Of a DNA stretch of 64,000 nucleotides, positions 1-13,600 are shown piece after piece. The notes under the pieces were generated by a model that saw nothing but the letters and a program-made list of their open reading frames with translations, had not been told where the DNA came from and made no database searches. Position 1 is the stretch's first letter, and each line of letters starts with the position of its first letter. Source of the stretch: Struthio camelus (taxonomy: Eukaryota; Chordata; Aves; Struthioniformes; Struthionidae); contig NC_090981.1 in assembly GCF_040807025.1 (NCBI RefSeq), positions 68,271,645-68,335,644 of the forward strand. The letters are read 5' to 3'. Both the position numbers and the translations under genes were made by a program.

Positions 1-600
1 TTCTTTTTATAAGGAGAAGCCAAAACACTATGAAATTATCACTCTTTGTACAATTTTGAAGCAAAATTCATCATAGATTTTGCATCAAATTCTCTTTTCT
101 TTAGTGAGTAGTAGAACTACAGTTAAATGGAGCACAATATGGTCATACAGAACTGTCCTTCAGATGTGAAAATAGCTCTAACGATACCTCTGAGGTCTGG
201 TGGTTGTTCCATGAGAAGTGCTATGGCTTCACACACAACCTCCTTCCACCCTCAGCAGCCCACTATATATGTTCTACCCAGAGGTTCCCTGAGGTTCAAA
301 TGCCACAGGTAGCAAGAGTACCCGGCTCTGTGTGGGTTACAGGCACACACAGAAAGGGCAGTGTAACTTCTGTCTGGAGTCAGAAAAGTACGTCCCAGCA
401 ACAGCATGAGCTAAGGTATGGACAGCTGCAGTGCACGTCAGTAGGCCATGGAGAGCGCACCAGTTTGAATCGATCTGTTTAGCAGCCTTGCTAAAGCAGG
501 TCACAGCTTGGCAACTTCCATCCTATGCCTACAAAAATTACCACAGCATAGTATTCACAGTTGTACAAAAGTTAATTTCTTTGTATCAGTCAAATGGGAA

Positions 601-614
601 AATATATACATACA

Positions 615-645
<31 letters not shown>
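601..645. repeat. (TA)/(CATA)/(CA) microsatellite
   Basis: Alternating TA and CATA units run directly into about ten CA dinucleotides. A second, shorter CA run follows an A-tract at 677-700. Confidence 0.9.
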
Positions 646-1056
646 TTTTCCCTTGTGGATAGCTACTCCAGAACAAAAAAAAAAAACCACACACACACAC
701 AAAAAACAAATGAAATCTTTTAAAATTTTAAAATTGGAGGGCTCAGAGCCAACACAACGATCTCCAGACAGAATTCTTAGTTGTTAAAATTTCTGCTTAC
801 TCGTTATGAAAAGGTCTTATCTCAAAGCTCTGAGCTTTCATAAATGAGCACTACTAGCTCAATGGAAACAAGAGAATAAATTGTCACTCTTCTGCAGATA
901 ATTCTTAAAAAAGGCTTTAAGAAAAGTGCATGGCAGATCAACAGATCAATACTGTAAGCAGGGATGAAATGCAAGAAGATACTTTGGAAAATAAATTTGT
1001 AGAGGCATTATCCATTTGAAACTAAATACAGAAGTTTCAGGAACTTGTTTTGTAAC

Positions 1057-1062
1057 TTTATT
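1057..1062 (-). terminator. Candidate polyadenylation hexamer for unspliced MBD2 3' UTR
   Basis: AATAAA on the minus strand about 430 nt downstream of the MBD2 stop. It would serve only if the donor at 1484 is skipped. A single hexamer is weak evidence. Confidence 0.25.
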
Positions 1063-1276
1063 AAATTAAATTTTGAGGAACAGAAAAATGTTTACCCCAG
1101 TAAACCTTAGACTGCTTTACCCTCGTTTCACATCAAGTAGTAAACACCAGAAAATATACCTGCTAGGTAGCAGGTACCTCTGGAATGGTTTCCAGAGAGT
1201 GGGCCTTTAACCTAAATGATGAAAAATACTATTTTTTTCCCTTCTCCGGTGATCTGTGTAGCATGTTAGGATGTTC

Positions 1277-1299
1277 ATTTGCATGTTGTTCATTTGCAT
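1277..1299. promoter_or_regulatory. Tandem octamer motifs (ATTTGCAT x2)
   Basis: Perfect POU/Oct octamers at 1277-1284 and 1292-1299, 15 bp apart, inside a direct duplication of about 15 bp (GTTCATTTGCATG). Regulatory function is inferred only from motif identity. Confidence 0.4.
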
Positions 1300-1495
1300 G
1301 GATGTTCATAGATGCAAAGCTGCCTCAGTGATCTGCTGATATACTGCATGTCAGCTAACATATGTGCTGGGAGAAAGCAGGACTGCTTCTGAACGAGATA
1401 CTACCGTCCACCTGGTGACTGCTGAGTGACTGCCAGCAGCTGAGATGTATAAGTCTCAGAAGTGCCCCCAGGGATCTGACTTACCTGATTTCTTT

Positions 1496-1625
1496 TTATG
1501 CTTCATCTCCATTATCCATTTCTACATCTATATCTTTTGTCGTATCAGCTGCTCGTGACAAGATGTCTGCCATTAGTGCTTCCTCCAGTTTTTTACGCAC
1601 TTGTTGCACCCGCTCTTCTTGTTTT
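1496..1625 (-). CDS. MBD2: MBD2 coding exon 6 (last coding exon, stop TAA)
   Basis: 130 nt encoding the C-terminal coiled coil, then LMADILSRAADTTKDIDVEM and DNGDEA, stop TAA at 1498-1496. The acidic tail matches mammalian MBD2 in length and character. A good donor (AATCAG|GTAAGT) follows 11 nt after the stop, so the exon probably ends at 1485 and the 3' UTR continues on a further exon. Confidence 0.96.
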
Positions 1626-4600
1626 CTGAAGGGAGAAAAAAAGTAAGGGACAGAAATGTCAGTTCTTCAAGTGTATTAGTAGACTAGGCCCATAATACCT
1701 GTATAAATAATGACTCGGGACTGGTTTCTCAACCCTTCCTTTAGCTAAAACCTTTATTTACTAGCTCTGTAATATATTGCCTCTGCACATACACATGCAC
1801 AAAAAAGGTGCTTGACAGTCACACTGAGAGCACGCTGAGCCAAAAACCTTTCTGCTTCAGCACATATGTTTTACTTTTTCTCAGAATAGACAGAAGAATT
1901 GAACGTGACACATGATCCTCAACTCCTCTCAGCCTAGACATTTGAAAAGACCAATAAGAAAGTTAACAGAGCAGTATCACACTGGAAAATCTTTGTCAGG
2001 GTAGGTGTTCTCTTTCTTTTTTGGGGGGAGGGGGACAAAGGCAGAGAGGTTTTAGGGTACATCATTGAAAATCACAGGAGAGTCCCATCATTCTGAGCAC
2101 TACAGAGGATATCTGAGGAAATTTCACTCTTTCCCAGCAAAAGTGCTACACATCAGGAGCCCCCTTACAGAATAGGGAAATACTAAGCAGGTTTCTAAGC
2201 GTGCGGAGAACTAACTACAAGTCCTACAGACTGCGTGCATCAGGGAAGATCCTCAAGGAGTATCACTGTTTGTTTATTTGCTCCTACTTCATCCATTCAG
2301 TCTTATCCCCTGGTCAGTGATGCATTTTAGATAACATCCACTTCTGATGAAACAAACATTTGTTTTCCTGGGGAAAATTAATTGAAAAATCTTAAATCAG
2401 GTACCAATACATAATTAAGATATTTTCACTCAATATTTGGTTTGGAAGGTAAAAATCTAGTTTTGCAAATGTTACTAGAAAACAAGGAGTCGTCTTCTGA
2501 TGGTTCCCCAAGAGAATGCAAATTTTGCATCAGAAGGTTGTTTTTTTTTTTTTTGTCATGTGAAAAACCCACTTGTTCTATCAAGCTAAGTTTATCAAAA
2601 AAGAAAACTTTTAAACAAAGCATATGCTTAAGAATGACTAGAACTTATCAAAAGTAGGCACAGTCTGCACAGGAAAACATATGTTAGAATGCTGCAAACT
2701 CCCCATGGCTGCTTAGGATGGCAGGACAGATACCAAGAACCTCCTTAGAACAATTGAAGTTATATCCAACATGCTCCAGAGAAGCCAGAAGCCTCTGAGG
2801 AGCCTGTCTCTAAGGCTATTCAAATCTGCAGGTGCAACCACTACCATCCCTGACAAGGATCCCAGCACTCCACAGGTACTTTAGAGAAGGCTCTCTGCTT
2901 ACAGAGATAGCAAAAGGAAAAAAAAGAAAACAAGCTGTTAGTTCGAAACAGAACTTGTTTTCTATCTTCCACCTGTTTTCTATCCTTCTTTTCCATGTAC
3001 CATATATAGCTGTCTGTCCCAGAGCTCTTAACTTTCAATGGCTAGCGAGTAATCTTTTGAACCCTGGAGTAGAGAACCAATTAATAAAAAGATGCCTTAT
3101 TTTTTTCAGAACCTGTGTCACAAAGGAGAAATAAAACAGAGTAGCAAATTCAGTATTTGTTACTGAATGAAAATGATTCTGAGAACATAGATAAGACGAA
3201 TTAAAAAAAAAAAAAAAGTGACACAAAAAGTTGTCACAGTCTTAATTGGTGGAATAGACTGTGAAGTGGTTAAAGATTATGGAAATTATACAGTTTAATT
3301 ACATTTCATTTCCTCCCTTTTTTGGCTTTAGAATTTTGAATTTAAGATACTAGGATCTTTCCGCAATCCACAACCTACAAACTCCATAGGAACAAGCTTC
3401 AGACTACACAGAATATCCATTTAGACCAACAGCCTCCTTCCTAGATTCCCGATGTTTCCTTACCCAGAGCTAATTTAAACTGTGATGATAAGATATGAAC
3501 ATGTAATGACAGCATTTCATAAAAAGTGGCTGAATGACCAAATTAGGGAAAATTCAGCCCTGGAATATCCTTAAAAAGTTCCCCCCTTTTGAGTGGCAGG
3601 AAAATTCCAATGAAAGAAAACACAGACGGGGCACTTCCCTGCTCTTACAAAGAATGGATCAAGGATGAAATTTAAATGTTCTTTGAACACTGTTCTGGTC
3701 ACGAGGCATTTTCAGTGTACCTCATGGAAAAGTCCTGAAGTAACACACAGCCAATGAAGATACACAAAATAGTCAAGTTTACCTCCCTTTGTCAAAAAAG
3801 TCACAGGGTGCTTTGGCAGCCCTACCCATTCAGTAACCTGAATTAAGTCATGTACAGCTGAGTTGGTCTTCTGCGAGGCTGCTCTCCAGACATGCAATCT
3901 AACATAAATGTCAGCAGATATCTTATATATCAACTTTGAGGACTCAGGCATGAAACAATCATAAGCTACACCACCTTGTCAGGCTATTTTATATGAAACC
4001 TTATTTTAAGTAATACTTAACTACGTTGATGAAGTTTTGAAAAATATATGCTGAAGCATAAGCTCAGTTTATCCTAGAGTTTGGAATTGTTAATCTGATT
4101 TGTACCAAGCCCTTTCCTACCATCTCAGACTGGACATGACAACAGTGGTATTTAACTCTCCGCAATACACAGAACTGATAGGCAGTTTCCTGTATCTCAG
4201 ACTAGCTTCTGCTATGAAGGGCCCAGGCTTCCCATTTACAGTGTATGCAGTCTTCTCCAGAGAAGGTTGTGCCTCAGTTCGCACTTTGCAAAGTCAGGAG
4301 AGCACATGGATTTCCCGGGTTATCTCATTTTTGAATTGTCAGTGAGCTAGCTGATCTCCCAGGCAGCAATAACCATGAAGTAACTCAAAGCACTCCCAAT
4401 CCTGAAGCGTCTGATCTCCTAGCAAACAGATTTTGTAAATATTAAAAACACAGTTCTGTTTATACAAGCAATATTACTTTTAAAGCACGTGAACTACCAA
4501 GAGCAAATGTTTAAGTCCCAACAGCAAAAACACACTGCTAATACAAAAGTGCTCATCTTTAACGCTAAGTAAAACTCTTAACGCTTAGAGTATCTCCATT

Positions 4601-7600
4601 CAATTTGATTAATTTGATTCCTTATGCTAATTCACCACAACGGCAATAAGTAAAACTACTTCAGGCCATTAGGTCAACAGCAATCCTTGCCGATGTATAT
4701 TTTTTTTATAGCAAAAACAAAATGGTTAGGAAAAGCAAGCCTGGCAGCCAGCAGCACTGCCAAGGAGGGCAGACAGGCCACTCGCGAGTGCCTGCCTCCT
4801 CTCTGCTGGCTGCTGCGAGAACCACCACCAGAGTGGCTCAGCCAGCAGCACCACAGTCCCAGGCTCTGTGGCTCGCAGGACCTGCGGCTCTCCGGATCCA
4901 TGGTTCCCCAGCATCATCCTGGCGATGGAGCTCCCAACATAGCAGTGGCCTGTGGTGCTGCATCTTGTCTCCCCAACTATATTACCTGCTAATAAACAGG
5001 TCACATGCTCTTTGTAGCCTTCCTCCCTGCAAAACACAATCTTCGTCCTTTAGTTTAAGTACTATTGCCTTAGAAAGCAGGTTCAAATTAAAGACTACTC
5101 CTAACATAGAAATCTACAAGCCTCTACTTCCAATTCTGATTATACTTCAAGTAGAAAACTGCTTTATACAACAGGACTGTTTATAGCTTTCCATTCTTTA
5201 TTTTCTTGGTACTTAGAATGATTTCTTTGTCAACTGTACTTGCATTCTTCTCAGCATACACAACTAAGCAATGTGTGTGTGCTTTAAAGACGTGTAATTG
5301 CATACAGTTATGTGGAGTCAAACTGTGAGATTGTGTAAGCCTCTCCTCTGATTTCTCCATCTATTTCTCTGTACTGTTAAACATATTGAAGATCATTCAA
5401 TTTACTTCCATATGTACCAGCTCTATCCAGTATGTCACCAAAACAAAAAATTGCATATAGCTCTTGTAATAACATTTAGTTGCAGCGGGAACACAAGGGT
5501 ATCTTTACATTTCGGATTGGTGTCAGATTAGCGGGGAAAAATCCACAGAACCAACTTGTCCCTGTTGGTGCACCAGTTCTTCCTCCCAACATGAAAAGAC
5601 AGAGATAATACCCCTTCCTCCCCACTGTTCCAGAACTTTCAAATATATTATTTTGTGTAGACAGTCTAATTACGAACCACCACCTTAAGTGCTTATAGTA
5701 ACATCTACTCTATTTCTATGCAAAACATACTCTGGAGCGTCTCAGCAGCTGAGCATTCTGTGGTACAGATTCCAGAAGTCTTCTGCTAACCAGATCTGAG
5801 CTGCACTGCTGAAAGGAGACTTAATTACTTGTGTGTTGACTGTATTTGCTATATTATATTAAAGTCAGGTTTTTCAGTTTCTGTTAATTTCTCCCTCCTC
5901 CCCTGACCTCTCCAATACATCATTTAAAATAGATCTTTCCCATCTCCTCCGTACCTCTCAGCAGACATTAACCACTGCTAAGACAGCATGCTCTAAATGG
6001 TAGTTACGGAATTTTTCAGATGTCTAGTTAGTGTGCTTTCCTCAAATACTCTGTCTTAAACTGGTCACTAGATCTAGGGTCAGAAAGTTTATCTCATAGG
6101 TAAGACCGGGAGGAATTATTTAGGTTTTTTCCTCCGCAACACAGTATGGTGTGATCATTTTACCTTGCAAGTTTCTTATTATTGAGGAGAGCTCAGACTG
6201 TGGCAATGTTCTCGATCTCTCATTTTCTTCCTTTGGCACTTTATAGTTCTTGTGGCTTTAGTTTGTCATACTGAAAGGGAGATTTGTACAGGGTATTGAG
6301 GAATATTGTGAGGGACTAAGCTACAGCTGACTAGTTTGGATCAAGGTTCATACAGCTTAAGAAGAGGATGTTCTTAAGCCAATGCCAAACAAACTCACAG
6401 AGCTTTAAACTCAAATTACTCTCCATTCCTGTCTCATGGTAAATATAACTTGCTTTTGGGCAGATTAACAGATAATTTTTCTTATCCATTATTGTGCAGA
6501 GCGTGACATTGCCAGACATACTACATAAATTTACTAAAGCATAACAATTAAATAGGTTTAACCGCTTACAAGAAAAAGCAGAAGTCCAATTACCAAGCTA
6601 TTTCAAAAGGGCAATTGTCAAGACAAATGAGAAAGTTCAGGAACAAAACCTACTAACACTAAGCACTCAGCAAAGAACCTAGACTGAGCAAGAGATAGAG
6701 CTGCTGAAAATTAAAAACTGCGATTTTCAGAAAGGACTTATGTGCTTTAGGAAAAGAAATCACCATGAAAACTATAAGCTTTAGAAAATCCCGCTAAAGA
6801 GAGAGACATTTAAAAAGAATAATAGACTAGGCTACGAGGCAGAGCAGAGCTGTAAGTCAAAAATGAATTTCATAATGGATTGAAAAACTTCATCCACCTA
6901 AGCACAATTACAAAAAATAAAATCCACCTATTCATTATTTTCAAAAGATACCATTACGCAGTTCATCCCAAAGGAGATGAGAGAAACGGATCAGAGCATT
7001 TATCCAATAGAGGCACAAAGGATGTCAAACCTAGCCTTTTACAGAAACAGAGGCAACTCAGTAGTGTGGTTCCAAAGAAGAACATGACTAGATGTTGGTC
7101 AGGAAAGAAGCTACAAACACAAGCTGCGAGGCAGCAGTCTCAAGATAAATAATCTGACAGATTCTGTTAGCAAGGAATTCCAAAAGCATTCCTAAGGAGA
7201 CCAAGAGTTGGATGTAAAGACCACTGGGAACCACACCACACTCATTTTACATACCTACCTTTCACTGGACTAGCATTAAGAAGCCCAGAACTACTGAGAA
7301 GATACATCTCAGAACCGAAAAAAACAAACAAACAAAAAACAAAAAAAACCAGGTGCTTGTTCCTAGTGATAAGGAAATGTGTTTTTTTCCTCATCATGCA
7401 TTTATAGGAGGATATTTAATAAGTTTTCAGGGAATTTGCTGAACCAAAAGAGAACAATTTATGTTTTACTCTCATTATGAAAGAGATTTGCTATCGTTGC
7501 ATGACCAGGAATATTTCTAAGTCAAGCATGACTCAAGCTGAGAGCTATTTTACTAGATGTAAACAGCTGCTAAAATCACCCCTGAGGAATTTATAGCATA

Positions 7601-10600
7601 AAAGAATATATGCTTGCACCTGACCAGATATCCCCAAGGGTGAGCTTTTCCTTACCATTACCTAAGTTCAGGAAGCAACTCCACTGCTTTCCTTAGTGAT
7701 AACAGGTACCATATTCTGATTCTACTTTTTCATGCAGTGTGTTCTCTGGATGGTCTTAAAATGAAAGACAGGTTCACACAAACAGTATGTAAGGGTAGCT
7801 TTTAAGAATATTTAATCCTTTTGTAGCAAGCTGTCTACACAGTCATGAGCCAGAAGAGACACCTAACTTGCAGTTTATTCAAAGAGGAAGAGTTGTTTCA
7901 GTTCAGAATCTGTGTTCTTCCTGAGCTGCCAGTGATAAGTATCTGATATTAAGTTCTGAGACTCAAAGACTTATAAGACAAAGAAAGAATTCTGCTACCT
8001 ATAAGTAATACATGTTGTCAAACATACGAAGAATACTTCTCATCCTGCCCCATAACTTTCTGAAACAAAGCCAGAAGAGTTTAACTTTTGAAAGCATTTC
8101 AAGTTGATGTTTAAGAAAAAAAAGCAAAGTAAATCCCTAAGCACAAGACTGGAAATCAGATAATCTTACACTCTGCAAAATTCAGCCAGTCATTTCTAAG
8201 CATTTCTAATGCTTAGAAAAGAATGTGATGGTAGCTGACTTTGGTGCCTAGTGAATTCCATAAAGTGGCAAGATGCAAGTTTGGTTCTCAAATTCGCTGC
8301 GTAATCTAGAATTAATTAACTCAAAATGTGATACTAAAGGCAACATTCATCCCACCTGTTGATTCATGCTAAGTAAGAGTAAAAAAAAAAAAAAAAAAGA
8401 CAAAAAAAAAAAAGGAAGACAGGATTGTGCATTAAGCATTGCCACATTCCAGCAATCAGTCAATGCAGCATGAAAACTCTCTTCACTGTGTCCTAACCCT
8501 CGAGCGCAGTGCTGGAGCCTCTGCTTTCAGAAACCAAACAAAGGACCTGTCTTTCATTGAGAAGAAAATTAACAGTGCAGCTATAAAAACAAACAAACAA
8601 ACAACAACAAAAACTTTGTCCATGGGCAGCTATCTGTGCTCTCCCTACCATATCCCAATCTCCCATTTCAAAGGAAGTGAATTAGCCACAAATCTATATG
8701 CCAAAGGGCATTATTCTCCCTTGCTGAAACTCTACTTTTAAATTGAGATCAGCAAACTTGACAAAAAAAGAGAAGAGGGAGGGAAGAAGGCCAATACTGA
8801 TCACAGCTTCAGCTTACTGGTTGGGCACTCCCTTGGGATAGAAAATGTGGGTAATGACTTATGTCTTATGGAATATTTTGTATTAATACATCTATCACAA
8901 AAAGAAAACCCAAATTTTCATTTTTCAGGTTACTGAACTAATCGTTATGTTCAAGAAACACGTTCACATTTCTCTTCCCTTATCTCCAGGATTGCATTGA
9001 GCCAGGAAGGAATATACTTCAATTGAACTTGCTTGTCATTTAATTGAAGACTTTATAAAACTTACCTAATGTCATCATCTGTAACTATGAAAGCTTTGCA
9101 GAGGGGTTGAGATGTATTAAGCCAAACAGCTGGGTTCTTTTCTACAGCTGCAGAGAGCTGTCCCGTGATAGGCGCAGAACTGGTGTGCAAAGCACTAGCA
9201 ACAGCTGATAACAGGGTATCGTCGTTGTTACCTGGGCCGACTCCTAAAATAAGGATAACTGAATAGTTAACATTCACATTTCACACAAAACTTTCAGTGG
9301 CAGAGCTCTTCCCAGGTGCTAAGGTTATATACGTAGATGATATTATTGCCACTGGATGTGTGGCTATATAATCTAAACAGTTAAATACAAGCTCTTAAAA
9401 ATGGCTTTGTAATAGCACAGTTCTCATTTCAGTGTAAGTCAGCATTTTACAAATCATCCTATTTCTAAAACTGGCTAGTTTCTTTAACTTACACTAGCAA
9501 TTGCAATATCCTCAAATTTTTAATAAAGATGACCAGATCATAAATTTATCAGTCACATATTGAAATAGTTTCTTAGCATCTTCATGATGTTAATCTACAC
9601 CAATATTTCAATAGTCTTTGCTTTAATGCTTTAAAGGTATTAAATTAATTCTAGAAAATAAACAGGGAAGGTTTTTACAACATTCAAATCCCTGTGAAAA
9701 TCTCCAAGCAGTAGAACAAAATTGTTAATTCTGAACTATGACTTGACGATTTTTTAGATCGATTTTCGCCAATAAGAGCACAGTTCTGAAGCATGGTTTC
9801 TGTTAACTACATAAATGAATCAAAAATAAATGGTTTTGGAAATTGAGACATTCTGTCAGCAAATACATTCAGAATTGGAAGTTTACTAAATCTGATTGTA
9901 AACTTAAAAGCTTGTCAAGAGCATCAAAAGTCTGTCCTTTTTAAGCACAAACTACTTTGTAGATCTTGAGTAATTGCAGTAAATGAATACAATACCTTGA
10001 AGACCCTTAGGTAGCTCCATGGATTTTATGATTTGTTCACTGACATCAGATGCACTGAGGCCTTGTAGCCTCTTCTCCCAGAAAAGCTGAAAACCAGATA
10101 ACAAGGTTGCTCATTAGAATAGAAAAATAATCAACTCTTGGTGATGAACAAAATTCATGAGCAAAGTAGCATCAGAATAATCACGGGGACAGACAGTGCC
10201 TAGTTGCTTACAAAACAATCAACGCAATAGTCCTGCAAGCTACCAAAAAGGTAATATCTTATCCACTGATGGAGTTTCAGTTATCAGGAACATACTTGCA
10301 TGGGCATTATGCAGTGTATGTTGAAATATTGGAGCTAGCTTTGAATTTTATAGCGGTACAGCTGCACCAACACTAATGCTAGTGAGTAGCTAAACCACTT
10401 CAAAACCTATCCGAGCTCAACGATCTGGCCCTTTACTAAGCTGTGTAGATCTCTCTAGACTTATCTGGATCAAGTCTTACCACCTTCAGTAAAATGTGTG
10501 TACTAAATTCACATTCACTTTACTTTCTATTGCTTGATGTAGTTGCTGGAAACATGACCTAAGAGATTTTTGTTCAACAATGCAGAATTCCCTCTTCGCT

Positions 10601-13600
10601 TCTATCATACTGGTCTAAAGATTCCTCCTGAAGTTCTGGTGGAGGTTGGCAAATCCTATCCTTTAAAGTGGACCTTTTCTAGTTAGCTAGATAGCAATGA
10701 AAGCCAGTTAAAAAGTTGATTTCCATTCCACAGGAAGCTACATTTAAGAAATAAGCTCAGTAAGGAGAGAAGCGAGAATGTAGCTATGCAATTTCCTGTG
10801 GAAAGGGTATTCTGAAATAGTTCGACTTTTCTGCAGGATGTGGGGGAGGGGGAAAAAAAAAACAAAAAACTATTGCTCTTCACGCCTCCAAAATCTGATA
10901 GAAAAAAAACCCTAAGCAAGCAGCTATACTAATTCCTAGGAAATTCCTTCTTGCAGTTGGGAACTCAAAAGACTTAGTTTAAGACAGGGCTACCAAATGC
11001 CATATTCTGTTCTAAAACTGGAATTTTCCTCTTCTCTCCTTTGTAGGGCCTGTATCGCTAGCCACACCTCGTTAAAACTGAACCACTGTACATCAGTGAT
11101 TCTTATTCAAAAAAAACCCTTTATTTCCAGTGACAGAGGCAGTAAAGCAAGGAAAAAGCAACAAAGAACGTGTACTTCAGCATTAAGAGTACCTCTGATT
11201 GGAAATAAAGCAGGTAGTTATGGTAAGAAAAATGCAATAATCTCTACAACATGTCTGTACAGCTTTATAAATCAGTAGGACAAGTAATACTTGTGTTCAC
11301 TGATCGATTACTATGTCCTTTTATAAGAACTACTTATTTAAGTGCTCTTAGCTGGACAGTAGGACATATTTGTAACCAAGTCTAAATCCATATGGCCTAG
11401 AAAACCCACACAGGATCACCAAGCTCTTCAACTCTTTGCACAACTCTTGACAACATTGTTTGACACATTCTTGACTTCTCCGTGATTTTGAGAGCTTTTT
11501 GAAAATATACGTCACCACTCATGTCTCATTTTACTAGAGCCACTTAAACTTAAAATACTTTCTGTAAACTTATTCCTCATGCGCAGCTAGAATTCATTTT
11601 CACCGTTCCAACCCAGGTTTTAGTTACGCTGTTAGTTGAACATCCAGGCATCTCTTTCATCTTGTTTTAAAATGTTGAATATTTAGTACCTCCAGTCATT
11701 GACTTCTACTTTTTACTAATATCGCTAAGATATCATTCCAAGGAAACACTCTGGATGCACTGTAAGTCATTACTGCTCCGTGGATGAAGCGGCAGTGTCT
11801 TTAGGCTGTCTGGACCGCTAAAGAAATCCTTGGTTACAAAAGCATAAATAGCAACTCACCAGCTAAACTCTAAAAGGATTATTAAGACTCACAAAAATTA
11901 AGTTAAAGTAAAATCCTTTTAATTCAGTATTTCATCACTGGATTAACTTCCCACCTTGATAAAAATCACTAGAAAGCTTATTAATTTTTTGCATTGTTTA
12001 AAGAATTTATCCTTCATTCCCCTTTCCCCCTCCATTTCATCATCAGCTAAACAAAAGGCTCACCACCTCCAAATCATAACTCTATTTTTATATGCTATAG
12101 GTCACAAAAATAGCTTCTGTTTACGCAGACTAAAATTAATGGGTCTACAACAGCAGCAGCAAATGCATCACCAAATACAGTCAGGTATTACTGGTTTTTG
12201 ATCCTTCAGTTGCCTACTCAAACCATCACTGCACATCACAGAGGGAATAAGGGATCAGGAGAAAGGTTAGGATATAGAAGGATATAGAAGGTTGCACAGG
12301 AATGCAAATGCATTTGCGAGAGAGTTGGGTACTTTAAGAAGGATAACTTGGATATAAAAAAGCTTAGAACATTTGCAAAGTGGAGCACAATAACTGATTG
12401 GAGGGCTCTTCCAATACCAGTATTCACTCAGTTCTTTAAGCCTTAATTTTCAATGCACCAAAGAATCACTTCAGTATCAGCAATCTGACTGACTTTGGGG
12501 TCAATGCAACATAAAAAAGCACTTAGGATTTAGTCACAAATGCTTAAGCAAGATCGAAGAAAAAAATATCTAAACTAAGTGCACGGCCACCTGATACAGT
12601 CCGGGCCCACTGAGGCTGTACCAGTACATCCAGAAAAGCAAGGTTCCTGTCTCCAGGAAAGGTGTTTTAGCAAATATGACCCTGTTATCCAGGAAGAGAA
12701 TACTGATAGGACTGGGATAGGAAGGAATGAAAGAAGAACCAGAGTTCAAGATTCATAATTGTTATGATGTGATATTTCACAACTAGTGCAAAATAAATGA
12801 ATAATAACTTCTGAGTATTTATCAGCAGGTTATGAGTGTTCATCCTATTGAAGGATGAAAAATAGCCCCATTTCAGTTTTGCTTGAAGACTAGCAGTTAG
12901 GGAACGCAAACCGAAAGGAGCCTAAAACACTGAACCTGCATTTACTGATACTTGAATATTCTAGGTTCAGAAAGACTCAGTAGCCAAGTGCCCCATTTCC
13001 TAGGAAGCTTTATGCCAAAGGTGACCTGTTATGCAATAATTTCTTGCGGAGCAAGAAATATATCCCTTATCACTCATACCTGCTCTCTTTGGGTAACCCC
13101 CTTTTTTTTTTTTTTTTTCCCCTTTCCCTGTGACAGAAAAGGCAGCATGGGAAAGCAATGTCAAGGTCAGCAGGGTGGAGCAGAATTTTCACTTCCTTGT
13201 TGTTCTAAAATTCTATAATGGCAAAGCTGTACTACAGCTGTTCTTCTGAAGCTCTTTGTTTGGAGAATTATAAAATATTGCTTCCTTCATAATTGTTTTT
13301 TGTCCAAGAAAAGCCATTCGTGACTAATGGTCAGCTATAATCAAAATTGTAATCTCTGTAAAAACACAGTCTCCTAAGTAACTATTATTTCTCATTCAGA
13401 AAACAAAGAAATGATAGATTAGCCTCTGTATTGCAAGAATTACCAAGTATAAGCAGGTTATTTCTCTAAGGAAAAGGTGTAGCACCTAAAGTCTCTTTTG
13501 CAGTTGCTCAAGCAATGGAAGACTTCAGAAAAAGTTTGCTGGAAAGGGACCTATTCCAACTTACTCTTTTTAAAATAACTGCACATATGTTCTTAACGTT

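Larger units (their letters stand above)
1..1484 (-). other. MBD2: Downstream of the MBD2 stop: 3' UTR intron and/or alternative 3' end
   Basis: No coding exon is visible. If the donor at 1484 is used, this is 3' UTR intron and the terminal exon lies here or beyond the left edge. If it is not used, a minus-strand AATAAA at 1062-1057 could end the transcript. Also present: a (TA)/(CA) microsatellite near 601-645, a short CA run near 688-700, and a duplicated octamer at 1277-1299. Confidence 0.5.

Noticed and set aside
4722-5186. Plus-strand open frame of 154 codons in MBD2 intron 5.
   Set aside because: It covers the GC-rich inverted-repeat block and then ordinary AT-rich DNA; no domain, no splice context, antisense to MBD2.
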